From Desulfovibrio psychrotolerans (GTDB lineage: Bacteria > Desulfobacterota > Desulfovibrionia > Desulfovibrionales > Desulfovibrionaceae), in contig NZ_BLVP01000008.1 in the NCBI RefSeq assembly GCF_013340305.1, positions 607,408 to 671,407 of the forward strand: a stretch of 64,000 bases of DNA, given 5' to 3'. Position 1 is the stretch's first letter. Every line of letters starts with the position of its first letter. Made by a program: the position numbers and the translations under genes. The notes below the pieces were generated by a model that saw only the letters and a list, made by a program, of their open reading frames with translations, ran no database searches and was not told the DNA's origin. Positions 16,511-24,858 of the stretch are shown piece after piece.

Positions 16511-18676
16511 ATGAAAATTGCCTACCGTTCCTTCGACTGGAAGCTGAGCCTGCTGTACGGGCTGCTTGCCTATGCCGTGGTTTTGGGGGTGCGTTTCCTG
16601 CAGCCCTTTCCGTTGTCCGATGCCGCGACCATGGTGGACGGAGAGCGTCTGCTGGCCACGCATGACGCCTACAACTGGGTGGTGCGTGCCATTGACCCGG
16701 CAACGTTCGGGAGAGACGCTTTTGCTTCTCTGACCTCTGTGCTTAAATCGTCGACAGGCCTTTCCTATGATACGCTGGCGTTCTGGTCACCCGCCGTGCT
16801 GGCAAGTCTGGTGGCAGTGGCCATGTTGTGCCTTTGTGTTGCAGTGGGGTGTGCAGAACTGGGTGTAGCGGCCGCCGTGATAACTGCGCTTAGCCCGAGT
16901 TTTCTGTACCGCACCCTGCACGGGTTCTATGATACCGACCTTGTGACCCTGCTCTGTCCCCTTCTGCTGGTTATAGCGCCCATCTATCTGCTGCACGGGC
17001 GTATTCTTACGCCGGGTGAAGCGTTGCGGGTGTGGCTGGGCAAGGAGCAGCAGGGGCGTTCCTCCGGCAGAAAGCAAGACCGCGAAAATGTGGAAGACCG
17101 CGAAGCGGGCATGGTTCTATGGGCGATGCTGCTGCTCACCGGCATAGCCGGATGGATGATGCGCGACCTGCACGTCTTTTTCGATTATCTTTCCAAAATT
17201 TTCCCTATTACTGCTCTTGGGCTTGTGCTGGTGCTCGGGCGTTCCGGCAGGCGGCTGCCGCTGCTCGCCGGTGTTGCGTTGTATGCCCTGCCCATGGGGG
17301 GAGAACTGTTTGGTACGCTGCTGGCGCTGCTGCTTTTTGCGGCTTTGGTTCGCCCCTCCGCATGGGCAGAGCGGTTTCTGGCAGCACGCTACTGCGCCCC
17401 TCTGCTGGCGGCGGGTATTGTTCTCATCGGGGTGGACGGGGAACTTATCCATTCCGTTATCACCCGTGTTGAACTGTATTTGAAGCCGGAAGCGACAGGC
17501 GGGGATGCGGAAAGAGGCTTCAGTCTGGCTGTTTCCTTCCCCGCGGTGGTGCAGAGCGTTATCGAAGCACAGAACCTGCGATGGATGGAGATGTTCCAGT
17601 ATTTCTACCCGCTGGCCATCGTCTCCATTCTGGGATGTGCCGGATACCTCGTGGCACTGTGGTTTGCGCCTTCGCTCGCCATGTTGCTGCCCCTGTTTGC
17701 GCTGGGCCTGCTCAGTCCTAAGCTGGGCGGACGTATGGCCATGTTTGCCGCCCCCGCAATGGCTGCGGGGCTGATGGTGCCATTGCACCTGCTGCTGCGG
17801 TATTTCTGGCAGTCAGGATACGGCCGGAGAGCGGTGCGGGTGGGGCTTGCCGCCGCGCTGACGGGTCTGCTGATTATTCCGGTGGTCAACCAGATGCCTC
17901 AGTTGCCCGTTGTGCCGTTCATATCCGTGCCGCACGTCCAGGTGCTTAAGGCTGCCAAGCCCAAGCTCACTCCCGGCGGCACGATATGGACCTGGTGGGA
18001 TTGGGGATTTGCCTCGCAGTATTTTACCGGGCTGCGCACCTTTGCGGACGGCGCACGGCACAACTCAGACAGGCTGTACCCCTCTGCAGCGGTGTATGCG
18101 ACGGATAATCCCCGGTTTGCCAACCAGCTTATTCGCTATACTATGGCCCATGGCGAGAGCATGTATCCTGCCATTGAAGGCCAGAGCCGGGAAGAGGTGC
18201 TGCAGCTCATGCAGGACCTGCGGGAAAAGGATATGGATATTCCCCTGCGGCGTCCGCAGTATCTGGTTGTCAGTGTGGACTCACTTAAGCTGGGGGCGTG
18301 GATTTCACGCTTTGGGACGTGGGATTTTGCCACCGCCAGCATGACGGGGTATAATCTTACCAAACTCGGACAGATTTCCCTGAACCTGCAGATGGGAGCT
18401 TTTGCGGAAACCAGCGGAAGTATCCGTACTCCCATGGCGGTGGACAGCGTGGACATTATCACTACCTCTGGCGTGCAGCACCGGGAGTTTTTCCGCTTCA
18501 ACGGGGTGCATCTTGTCATCGACGACCTGACTGACACCCGTTACATCATGGATACCAACATGTATCGGAGCATGATGGTGCGGTTGCTTGTCGGCAATCC
18601 CGAAGCTGAGGATATTGCTCCCTATTTCCGTCTTGTGCATGGGAATGCCCACACCCGTGTGTACGAGGTGCTGTAG
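16511..18676 (+). CDS. pglB: STT3/PglB/AglB-type oligosaccharyltransferase
   Basis: Integral membrane enzyme that transfers a lipid-linked glycan to asparagine of acceptor proteins in the periplasm. 721 residues: about 11-13 membrane helices in the first 460 residues, then a soluble C-terminal domain. Catalytic features seen: the first acidic motif region near residue 50 (ATHDAYNW), the second DxD motif in LHGFYDTDLVTLL, and the signature WWDWG in TIWTWWDWGFASQYF, a variant of the canonical WWDYG. A PglB homologue of Desulfovibrio desulfuricans has been shown to be an active oligosaccharyltransferase with relaxed glycan specificity. No glycan-assembly genes adjoin it; the GT2 gene at 25.9 kb is 7 kb away. 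Confidence 0.88.
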   Translation: MKIAYRSFDWKLSLLYGLLAYAVVLGVRFLQPFPLSDAATMVDGERLLATHDAYNWVVRAIDPATFGRDAFASLTSVLKSSTGLSYDTLAFWSPAVLASLVAVAMLCLCVAVGCAELGVAAAVITALSPSFLYRTLHGFYDTDLVTLLCPLLLVIAPIYLLHGRILTPGEALRVWLGKEQQGRSSGRKQDRENVEDREAGMVLWAMLLLTGIAGWMMRDLHVFFDYLSKIFPITALGLVLVLGRSGRRLPLLAGVALYALPMGGELFGTLLALLLFAALVRPSAWAERFLAARYCAPLLAAGIVLIGVDGELIHSVITRVELYLKPEATGGDAERGFSLAVSFPAVVQSVIEAQNLRWMEMFQYFYPLAIVSILGCAGYLVALWFAPSLAMLLPLFALGLLSPKLGGRMAMFAAPAMAAGLMVPLHLLLRYFWQSGYGRRAVRVGLAAALTGLLIIPVVNQMPQLPVVPFISVPHVQVLKAAKPKLTPGGTIWTWWDWGFASQYFTGLRTFADGARHNSDRLYPSAAVYATDNPRFANQLIRYTMAHGESMYPAIEGQSREEVLQLMQDLREKDMDIPLRRPQYLVVSVDSLKLGAWISRFGTWDFATASMTGYNLTKLGQISLNLQMGAFAETSGSIRTPMAVDSVDIITTSGVQHREFFRFNGVHLVIDDLTDTRYIMDTNMYRSMMVRLLVGNPEAEDIAPYFRLVHGNAHTRVYEVL

Positions 18677-18750
18677 CTGGTAATTCCCGTAAAGCCAGTT
18701 GCAGGGGAAATGCCCGTAAGATTTTGGCGGATATTGCGTGCCCGGTTGGG

Positions 18751-19221
18751 TCACTCGTGGTGGTAGGGGCTGCCCCGCAGAATGGAATCGGCCCTGTACA
18801 GCTGCTCCAGCAGGAGCACGCGGGCCATCTCGTGGGTAAAGGTCATGGGGGAGAGGCTGATCTTGTGGCGGCATGCTTCCAGCACGGGGGCGGAAAGGCC
18901 GAATGCGCCGCCGATGATGAAGCATGGCGTGCGGTTGCCGTCCAGTAATGCGTCTTCCAGAAACCGGGCAAACTGCACTGATGTGCGGGTTTTGCCGTGT
19001 TCGTCCATGCATATGGGAATATCCGTGGGCAGCAGGGCGGCAAGTATGCGTTCGCCTTCTTCAGCGGAACGGGCTTCGGTGGACATGCGGGCGTTGCCGT
19101 CTTTGACTATGACCTCTAGAACCTTCATCGAATGGCTCAGGCGTTTGAGATAGTGCCCGGCAGCCTGTGCCCAGAAAGGTTCCCTGATTTTTCCCACTGC
19201 GATGATGCGTATCTGTTTCAT
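18751..19221 (-). CDS. rlmH: 23S rRNA (pseudouridine1915-N3)-methyltransferase
   Basis: SPOUT-fold methyltransferase acting on pseudouridine 1915 of 23S rRNA. 156 residues from the ATG at 19221 (MKQIRIIAVGKIREPF), the usual RlmH length; an open frame 13 codons longer overlaps the divergent gene's leader and is not needed. The trefoil-knot SAM site is visible as CFIIGGAFGLSAPV, and the C-terminal HEMARVLLLEQLYRADSILR and the ending PYHHE are diagnostic. Confidence 0.95.
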   Translation of the reverse strand: MKQIRIIAVGKIREPFWAQAAGHYLKRLSHSMKVLEVIVKDGNARMSTEARSAEEGERILAALLPTDIPICMDEHGKTRTSVQFARFLEDALLDGNRTPCFIIGGAFGLSAPVLEACRHKISLSPMTFTHEMARVLLLEQLYRADSILRGSPYHHE

Positions 19222-19333
19222 TCTTGCCTTGCGCTGTGCTACGGTGTGGATGCTGCTCAAAGGTGAGCGGCGGGCGCGCAGATGTCAACCCGCAAGTGCC
19301 GGAACAGAGCGCAGTTTGAGAGGAGGTGCAGCC

Positions 19334-20026
19334 ATGACGCATGATAAGATTCCAGTAACGCCTTGCCAGCCAGGCATACCCGGCCTTTCAGCCGTTTCCG
19401 CCGCACCCGGTTCTGCCTTGGATGTGGCTGCTGCCGCACGGCTGCTGCGCGAGGGGGCACTGGTCTGCTACCCCACGGAGACCTTTTTCGCGGTGGGATG
19501 CTCAGCCTTTGACGTGTTTGCCATCAATCAGATTTTTGCCGTCAAGAAACGGGCGGAAGCCATGCCCCTGCCGGTGATTATCGGGGATATGGAGCAACTC
19601 GCCATGCTTACCGATACCGGTTCGCGTACGGTGGAAGCCCTTGCAAAGGCCTTCTGGCCGGGGCCGCTTTCTGTGCTTGTAACCGCATCCGTGCGGGTGC
19701 CCGCCGTGCTCACGGGAGAATCCGGCCGGGTTGCCGTGCGGCTCACCCCGCATCCCGTGGCGCGGGAACTGTGCCGTGAGGTGTGCGGACCGCTTGTTTC
19801 CACAAGTGCCAACATAAGCGGGCGAGCTCCGGTTACGGCTGCGCAGTCGCTTGATCCCGAACTGGTGGCGGCAACAGGGGGCGTGCTGGACATGCCTCCG
19901 GCCCCGGCGGGCGGAAAGGCATCCACCCTTGTGGAAATTGCAGGGCAGAAGACGGTGCGCATCGTGCGCCATGGTGCTGTGGACGAAGAGGCCCTGCGCG
20001 CGGCAGGGTTTGCCGTGGTGATTTGA
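19334..20026 (+). CDS. tsaC: L-threonylcarbamoyladenylate synthase (YrdC/TsaC)
   Basis: Makes threonylcarbamoyl-AMP from Thr, bicarbonate and ATP for the t6A37 modification of ANN-decoding tRNAs. 230 residues from the ATG at 19334, which has a perfect AGGAGGTG five bases upstream; this rules out the longer frame starting at 19202. YrdC-fold motifs: ALVCYPTETFFAVGCSAFD, VKKRAEAMPLPVII, WPGPLSVLV, VAVRLTPHPVA and PLVSTSANISGRAP. Length fits TsaC rather than the longer Sua5. Divergent from rlmH. Confidence 0.93.
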   Translation: MTHDKIPVTPCQPGIPGLSAVSAAPGSALDVAAAARLLREGALVCYPTETFFAVGCSAFDVFAINQIFAVKKRAEAMPLPVIIGDMEQLAMLTDTGSRTVEALAKAFWPGPLSVLVTASVRVPAVLTGESGRVAVRLTPHPVARELCREVCGPLVSTSANISGRAPVTAAQSLDPELVAATGGVLDMPPAPAGGKASTLVEIAGQKTVRIVRHGAVDEEALRAAGFAVVI

Positions 20027-20087
20027 CATACCCTTATCCGGTGAAAAGCCTTATATGATGCAGACGGTGCAGACTTTTCAGGCCTTG

Positions 20088-20105
20088 GCGCGTGCTAGCA
20101 TGCGC
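20088..20105 (+). terminator. near-perfect palindrome after tsaC, possible terminator
   Basis: GCGCGTGCT / AGCATGCGC, 8 of 9 pairs, 61 bases after the tsaC stop. GGGGTCTGATTTTTTG follows. The T run is 12 bases away, which weakens the terminator reading. An operator for the downstream sigma54 promoter is possible but it lies 320 bases upstream of it. Confidence 0.4.
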
Positions 20106-20424
20106 GGGGTCTGATTTTTTGTACCTTCCCGTTGGTTATGGTGCAGCGTGCGGGAACGGTACCCTTGTCCGGCTTCCGAAAGAGCGCGCGGAGGGCAGGG
20201 GGACTGCAGGTTTGCTGCGTTTCCGGGGCATTGTCGCGCGCGTTTTGGTTCAAGAAGTTGAATCCGCAGGCATTGGGGCACAGGCGTTTCTTTCCGGCGG
20301 TTCAGTTTTTTACACGGGCGGTACGCGTCAAAGCGCGGCATTGCACGATGGGCTTTGTGGTAAAGTTTTTTTATTGCGAGTAGATAGGTGCGAGATGAAA
20401 AGGGCGGATGTGTGCGGTGGGAGG

Positions 20425-20440
20425 TTGGCACAATTTCTGC
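20425..20440 (+). promoter_or_regulatory. sigma54 (RpoN) -24/-12 promoter
   Basis: TTGGCACAATTTCTGC: the invariant GG (20427-20428) and GC (20439-20440) are exactly 10 bases apart, within a TTGGCAC-N5-TGC context that closely follows the TTGGCACg-N4-TTGCa consensus. Transcription would start near 20451-20452. Confidence 0.65.
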
Positions 20441-20450
20441 TTAAAGAGAT

Positions 20451-20512
20451 ATACCTTCTTTCTTTTGCAAAAAACGGCCGTACGGGGTGGCACCCGATAC
20501 GGCCGTTTTTTT
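20451..20512 (+). ncRNA. candidate ~60-nt small RNA (or attenuator leader) from the sigma54 promoter
   Basis: The predicted transcript begins about 12 bases after the -12 element. It has an unpaired pyrimidine-rich 5' segment (CCTTCTTTCTTTTGC, able to pair with purine-rich Shine-Dalgarno sequences) and ends in a strong terminator: 12-bp stem AAAACGGCCGTA / TACGGCCGTTTT with an inner CGGG/CCCG pairing and a T run to 20512. No open frame fits inside. The alternative is that this is an attenuator in the leader of the Nudix gene 58 bases further on. Confidence 0.45.
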
Positions 20513-20569
20513 GTACACCTTGTCCGCATATTGCGGTATGCTGGCATCATACCGGAAAAAGAGGACCGC

Positions 20570-21025
20570 ATGCAGCACTCCATTCCCTGCCCCGCCTGCG
20601 GGGCGGCAGTTCCCACATGGCGTAATCCCGTTCCCACCGTGGATATCCTGGTTCATGAACCGAGGCTGGGTGTTCTGCTCATTGAGCGGAAGAACCCGCC
20701 TTTGGGCTGGGCGCTGCCCGGAGGATTTGTGGACTACGGCGAGACGGTGGAGCACGCAGCCGTTCGTGAGGCGCGGGAGGAGACGGGACTGGATGTGCGG
20801 CTTACAGGATTGCTTGGCGTGTATTCCGACCCTGCCCGTGATGCCCGGTTGCACACCATAAGTTGTGTGTTTACGGCTGAGGCGGAGGACCTTTCGCGGT
20901 TGCGCGCGGGGGACGACGCAGGGCGGGCGAGGTTTTTCCCGCTCTCCGACCTGCCGGGGCTTTGTTTTGACCATGCCCGCATTCTCCGGGATTTTGAGCG
21001 GAGCCTGAACAGGCTGAAGCGGTAA
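20570..21025 (+). CDS. Nudix hydrolase with N-terminal zinc-ribbon-like motif
   Basis: Hydrolyses a nucleoside diphosphate linked to another moiety; the substrate is not predictable. 151 residues from the ATG at 20570 (GAGGA five bases upstream). The Nudix box G-x5-E-x7-REUxEExGU is complete: [20 protein letters not shown] continuing ETGL. The N-terminus [14 protein letters not shown] carries a CPAC pair, suggesting half of a zinc ribbon, as in ADP-ribose- or NADH-type Nudix relatives. A terminator and a second hairpin lie between it and the sigma54 promoter, so it may have a separate promoter or be controlled by attenuation. Confidence 0.9.
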   Translation: MQHSIPCPACGAAVPTWRNPVPTVDILVHEPRLGVLLIERKNPPLGWALPGGFVDYGETVEHAAVREAREETGLDVRLTGLLGVYSDPARDARLHTISCVFTAEAEDLSRLRAGDDAGRARFFPLSDLPGLCFDHARILRDFERSLNRLKR

Positions 21026-21086
21026 GCGTGGAGACGGTAAGGGCGGTGGCTGGCGCAGTACGTCGGGCGGATTCCGGAAATAATTG

Positions 21087-21116
21087 TTGAGAGACTTTTT
21101 GCCCCGGTACTATAGA
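21087..21116 (+). promoter_or_regulatory. candidate sigma70 promoter of glgA
   Basis: TTGAGA (21087-21092) and TATAGA (21111-21116) separated by 18 bases. Would give a leader of about 305 nt before the glgA ATG. Confidence 0.4.
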
Positions 21117-21155
21117 GCGGATTTAATTTCTTTTTGCTGTGTGTGCGGGGAGCTT

Positions 21156-21210
21156 CCGGTCATGTATGATATGGTGCGGTCTGCAGGCCATGTATCATGG
21201 TTGTGACCGG
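21156..21210 (+). repeat. long imperfect inverted repeat in the glgA leader
   Basis: Outer arms CCGGTCA / TGACCGG pair perfectly; inside them TGATATGG faces CCATGTATCA, extending the stem imperfectly. Spans 55 bases. It is a possible leader RNA structure, with no T run to suggest termination. Confidence 0.45.
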
Positions 21211-21232
21211 ATGATGTTTCCGCAGACTGAGC

Positions 21233-21301
21233 GGACAGGTGGGAAGGTTGGGCGAGAAATTTGGGCGAGAGCTTTGGGTGGACAGGCGAGAAAGTTGGGC
21301 G
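21233..21301 (+). repeat. degenerate 22-base direct repeat, 47-base period, purine-rich
   Basis: Two copies at 21233-21254 and 21280-21301 agree at 19 of 22 positions, both beginning GGACAGG and ending GTTGGGCG; shorter TTTGGGCGAGA and TTTGGGTGG units lie between them. Four or more GGG runs lie on one strand, though loops of 6-10 nt make a stable quadruplex uncertain. Confidence 0.5.
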
Positions 21302-21429
21302 GGCAGGCGGAAAGGGCGGGTTGAACGGTAGGGCCGGAGCGGCAACAGGGCACACGTGTCGCTGCCTTGTGAGCGGCTACATTCCGGGAGTGTCGCGAGC
21401 CGTTCATGAACGGAGGAGAAGACAGACAG

Positions 21430-22881
21430 ATGAGACCACAGGTTGTCTTTGTCACATCGGAAATTTATCCCTTTTCCAAGACGGGCGGGCTTGGAGATGT
21501 TCTGGGGGCACTGCCGCTTACCCTGCACCGCATGGGTATACGAACGGCCGTTGTCACGCCGTTTTACGGCAGGCTGGGTTCGGCACAGTTTGGCGTGCAT
21601 CTGGCATGGTCCGACTGCCATGTGGGGTATCCGTGGGGGCCCATAACAGCCGACATTTTTCAGGCGAATTTTCACGGCATGCCGGTGTACTTTGTTCACC
21701 GCAGCGAGTTTTTCGACCGGCGGTTCTATTACAACGACCACAAGGGCGATTACTTTGATAATGCCGAACGCTTTATCTTTTTCAACCGCGCGGTCATGGA
21801 ATTTTTGAAGCGGCTCGGACCCGCGCCGCATATCCTGCATGCCCATGACTGGCAGGCATCGCTGGTTCCCGCCTATCTGCACTACTGGCGGCAGCACGAT
21901 CCGTTCTGGCAGGATACGCGCAGTGTCATGACCATTCACAATCTGGCCTTTCAAGGGCGTTTTTCTTCGCGTCTGTTTGAAAACTGCGGATTGCCGCCGC
22001 AAGCGTGGTCGCCCGAGGGGGTGGAGTTTTACGGAGACTTCAATTTCCTGAAGGGCGGCATTGCCTGTGCGGACAAGATAACAACGGTTTCGCCGAGCTA
22101 CGCATCGGAAATCCTTACCGATGAATTCGGCTGCGGATTGCAGGGAGTTTTGCGGGCGCGGCGGCACAAGCTGCACGGCATTCTGAACGGGGCGGACTAT
22201 TCCATATGGAATCCCGGCGACAACAAGTTTATTTCATGCAACTACGGAGCCAACGCCCTGAAGGGCAAGCGCAGTTGCAAGGCGGACCTCATCAGCGAAC
22301 TGCGTCTGAACCCCGCGCTGAAGGAAAGACCTCTGCTCGGGTTCATCGGGCGGCTGCGGCGGCAGAAGGGTGTGGACCTGCTCATAGATATTCTGCCCCG
22401 GCTGATGCAGCAGGATGTGGGCGTGGTGGTGCTGGGCGAGGGGAATCTGGAAAAGGAAGCCCGTCTGCTGGCCATGATGGAAGATTACCCGGGACGTCTT
22501 GCCACGCTGGTGAGCTATACCGAGGATTTGGCCCACCGCATTCAGGCCGGGTGCGACATATTTCTCATGCCTTCCACCTACGAACCGTGCGGGCTTACAC
22601 AGATGTACGCGCTGCGGTTCGGCACGCCCCCGGTGGCAACCGCTGTGGGCGGCCTTAAGGACACCATCATCCCATGGCCGGACAAGCAGGCCACGGGGTT
22701 CATCTTCGAGCAGCCCACACCACAGGCTTTTTACGAGGCGATCATGCTTGCCGTTTCCGTCTGGCGTACCATGCCGGACGCATGGCAGGCCATGGTGCGC
22801 AGGGCCATGCAGCAGGCGTTCACATGGGAGCACTCAGGAGCCGAATACATAGAACTCTACCGCGAATTGGGCATGCAGTAG
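21430..22881 (+). CDS. glgA: glycogen synthase (ADP-glucose type, GT5)
   Basis: Elongates alpha-1,4-glucan from ADP-glucose. 483 residues from the ATG at 21430, which follows GGAGGAGAA by eight bases; an ATG 24 bases upstream lies within that region and is less likely. Family motifs: the nucleotide-sugar loop [14 protein letters not shown] near residue 16, [50 protein letters not shown] and the E-x7-E type [18 protein letters not shown]. Followed 22 bases later by glgB, with which it forms a glycogen operon. No glgC or glgP is in view. Confidence 0.95.
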   Translation: MRPQVVFVTSEIYPFSKTGGLGDVLGALPLTLHRMGIRTAVVTPFYGRLGSAQFGVHLAWSDCHVGYPWGPITADIFQANFHGMPVYFVHRSEFFDRRFYYNDHKGDYFDNAERFIFFNRAVMEFLKRLGPAPHILHAHDWQASLVPAYLHYWRQHDPFWQDTRSVMTIHNLAFQGRFSSRLFENCGLPPQAWSPEGVEFYGDFNFLKGGIACADKITTVSPSYASEILTDEFGCGLQGVLRARRHKLHGILNGADYSIWNPGDNKFISCNYGANALKGKRSCKADLISELRLNPALKERPLLGFIGRLRRQKGVDLLIDILPRLMQQDVGVVVLGEGNLEKEARLLAMMEDYPGRLATLVSYTEDLAHRIQAGCDIFLMPSTYEPCGLTQMYALRFGTPPVATAVGGLKDTIIPWPDKQATGFIFEQPTPQAFYEAIMLAVSVWRTMPDAWQAMVRRAMQQAFTWEHSGAEYIELYRELGMQ

Positions 22882-22903
22882 CCGGATATCGCAAGGACAG
22901 CGC

Positions 22904-24814
22904 ATGCACACCATACCGACCTTCATTGAGCCGTTTGATCTGTACCTCTTCGGAAAGGGCGAACACTGGGACCTGTACCGTATTCTGGGGGCGCACCCCG
23001 TGGAACAGGAGGGGGAGGCCGGATACCGCTTTGCCGTGTGGGCTCCCAATGCCAAAGAAGTTCATCTGACAGGGCCGTTTAATGACTGGCGATACGGCGA
23101 TTTGCCGTTATACCCCGTGGGGTCTTCAGGCATATGGGCGGCGTTTGTGCCGCATATGGAGCGCGGAACCCTCTACAAGTTCGGTGTGATGGGCGGAGAC
23201 GGGCGGATTGTGTACAAGACTGACCCCCTTGCCCTGTATGCGGAATTGCGGCCGGGCATTGCTGCGGTGACGTGGGATGTGGACAATTACAAGTGGCAGG
23301 ACGCAGACTGGATGGCCCGCAGGCGTGAGACAGGGCCGCCGCTGGCCTCTCCCATTTCCATCTATGAGGTGCATCTGGGGTCGTGGATGCGCAGGCCCAA
23401 CGGGTACGAGGGGCAGGCGCCGTTCCTCTCCTACGGGGAGCTTGCCGACAGGCTCATTCCGTACCTGCTGGACATGGGGTTCACGCATCTGGAACTGCTG
23501 CCTGTGGCCGAGCATCCTCTGGACGAGTCATGGGGATATCAGACCAGCCATTACTATGCGCCTACCTCGCGGTTCGGTACGCCGGAAGAACTGAAGTCTT
23601 TTGTGGACCGCTGCCATCAGGCGGGCATAGGCGTTCTGCTGGACTGGGTGCCCGCGCATTTTCCCAAGGATGAGTGGTGCCTGGGCCGGTTTGACGGCAG
23701 TGCCCTGTACGAGCACATGGACCCCCGCAAAGGCGAACACCCGGACTGGGGCACCTACATTTTTAACTACGGGCGGCATGAGGTGCGCAACTTCCTGTTC
23801 GCCAACGCCCTGTACTGGCTGCGGGAATTCCATTTTGACGGACTGCGCATAGACGCGGTGGCCTCCATGCTCTATCTGGACTACTCGCGGGAAGGGGACG
23901 ATTGGGTGCCCAACGAGCATGGCGGCAAGGAGAATCTGGACGCCATCTCCTTTCTCTGCGAACTGAACCGGGTGGTTCATGCGGAGTTTCCCGGCGCGAG
24001 CATCATTGCGGAGGAGTCCACGTCGTGGCCGGGGGTTTCGCGTCCCCTCTATACGGGCGGTCTGGGGTTCACGTTCAAATGGAACATGGGCTGGATGCAC
24101 GACATGCTGGACTACATGCGCAAGGACCCCATCTACCGGCCGCACCACCACAACAGCCTTACCTTTTCCATGCTTTACGCGTTCTCGGAAAATTTTGTTC
24201 TGCCGCTTTCTCATGATGAGGTAGTGCACGGTAAGGGCGCCCTGCTCTCCAAGATGCCGGGCGACATGTGGCAGCAACAGGCCAACCTGCGCCTGCTGTA
24301 TGCCTACATGTGGGCACACCCCGGCAAGAAACTGCTCTTCATGGGAGGCGAGTTCGGGCAGTGGAACGAGTGGAATGCCTCGCGGGAACTGGACTGGTGC
24401 CTCAGGCAGTTTCCTGCCCATGAAGGGATACGCAGCCTTGTGCGGGAGCTTAACCGTCTGTTGGTGCGTGAACCGGCACTGCATAGGTGCGATCATGACT
24501 GGTCCGGGTTCCGCTGGGTGGATGTTACGGACTATGCGGCTTCGGTCATCAGCTTTATACGTATGGCTCCCGGCGCAAAACCGCTGCTGTGGGTCTTTAA
24601 CTTTACTCCCGTGGTGCGCACGCACTATCGCATAGCCGCCCCGCAGGGAGGGCTGTGGTCGGAACTGCTCAATTCTGACAGCGAGCTTTACGGCGGCTCC
24701 AATGTAGGCAATAACGGCGCGGTTACGGCGGAACGGGACCACTTCAGCGGGGACCACTATCTGGAACTCACCCTGCCGCCGCTGGGTGCGCTGTGCCTGT
24801 GCCCTGCGGGGTAA
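22904..24814 (+). CDS. glgB: 1,4-alpha-glucan branching enzyme (GH13)
   Basis: Introduces alpha-1,6 branches into glycogen. 636 residues, at the short end for GlgB, consistent with one N-terminal CBM48 domain (FAVWAPNAKEVHLTGPFNDW) and no extra N1 domain. Catalytic GH13 regions are intact: LLDWVPAHFP, DGLRIDAVASMLY (nucleophile Asp), IIAEESTSWPG (acid/base Glu) and PLSHDEVVHGKG. C-terminal beta domain at the end. Directly downstream of glgA. Confidence 0.96.
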   Translation: MHTIPTFIEPFDLYLFGKGEHWDLYRILGAHPVEQEGEAGYRFAVWAPNAKEVHLTGPFNDWRYGDLPLYPVGSSGIWAAFVPHMERGTLYKFGVMGGDGRIVYKTDPLALYAELRPGIAAVTWDVDNYKWQDADWMARRRETGPPLASPISIYEVHLGSWMRRPNGYEGQAPFLSYGELADRLIPYLLDMGFTHLELLPVAEHPLDESWGYQTSHYYAPTSRFGTPEELKSFVDRCHQAGIGVLLDWVPAHFPKDEWCLGRFDGSALYEHMDPRKGEHPDWGTYIFNYGRHEVRNFLFANALYWLREFHFDGLRIDAVASMLYLDYSREGDDWVPNEHGGKENLDAISFLCELNRVVHAEFPGASIIAEESTSWPGVSRPLYTGGLGFTFKWNMGWMHDMLDYMRKDPIYRPHHHNSLTFSMLYAFSENFVLPLSHDEVVHGKGALLSKMPGDMWQQQANLRLLYAYMWAHPGKKLLFMGGEFGQWNEWNASRELDWCLRQFPAHEGIRSLVRELNRLLVREPALHRCDHDWSGFRWVDVTDYAASVISFIRMAPGAKPLLWVFNFTPVVRTHYRIAAPQGGLWSELLNSDSELYGGSNVGNNGAVTAERDHFSGDHYLELTLPPLGALCLCPAG

Positions 24815-24858
24815 CGGGCCGGGCCATTTTGTGCAACATTCAAACACTGTGGAATTTC

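Larger units (their letters stand above)
20027..20569. other. 543-base gene-free stretch between tsaC and the Nudix gene
   Basis: No supported coding sequence. Contents seen: a near-perfect 18-bp palindrome at 20088-20105 with a T run 12 bases later (possible tsaC terminator); a sigma54-type promoter at 20425-20440; a strong terminator hairpin at 20471-20512; and a 7-bp hairpin at 20534-20554 just before the Nudix Shine-Dalgarno. Confidence 0.6.
21026..21429. other. 404-base leader/upstream region of glgA
   Basis: No gene supported. Contains a plausible sigma70 promoter (21087-21116), a long imperfect hairpin (21156-21210), and a purine-rich block with a degenerate direct repeat (21233-21301). 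The G-rich strand is the coding-sense strand of glgA. Confidence 0.55.

Noticed and set aside
20023-20028. Perfect TTGACA over the end of tsaC as a promoter for the gap.
   Set aside because: The nearest -10-like sequences are 22-25 bases away, outside the workable spacing.
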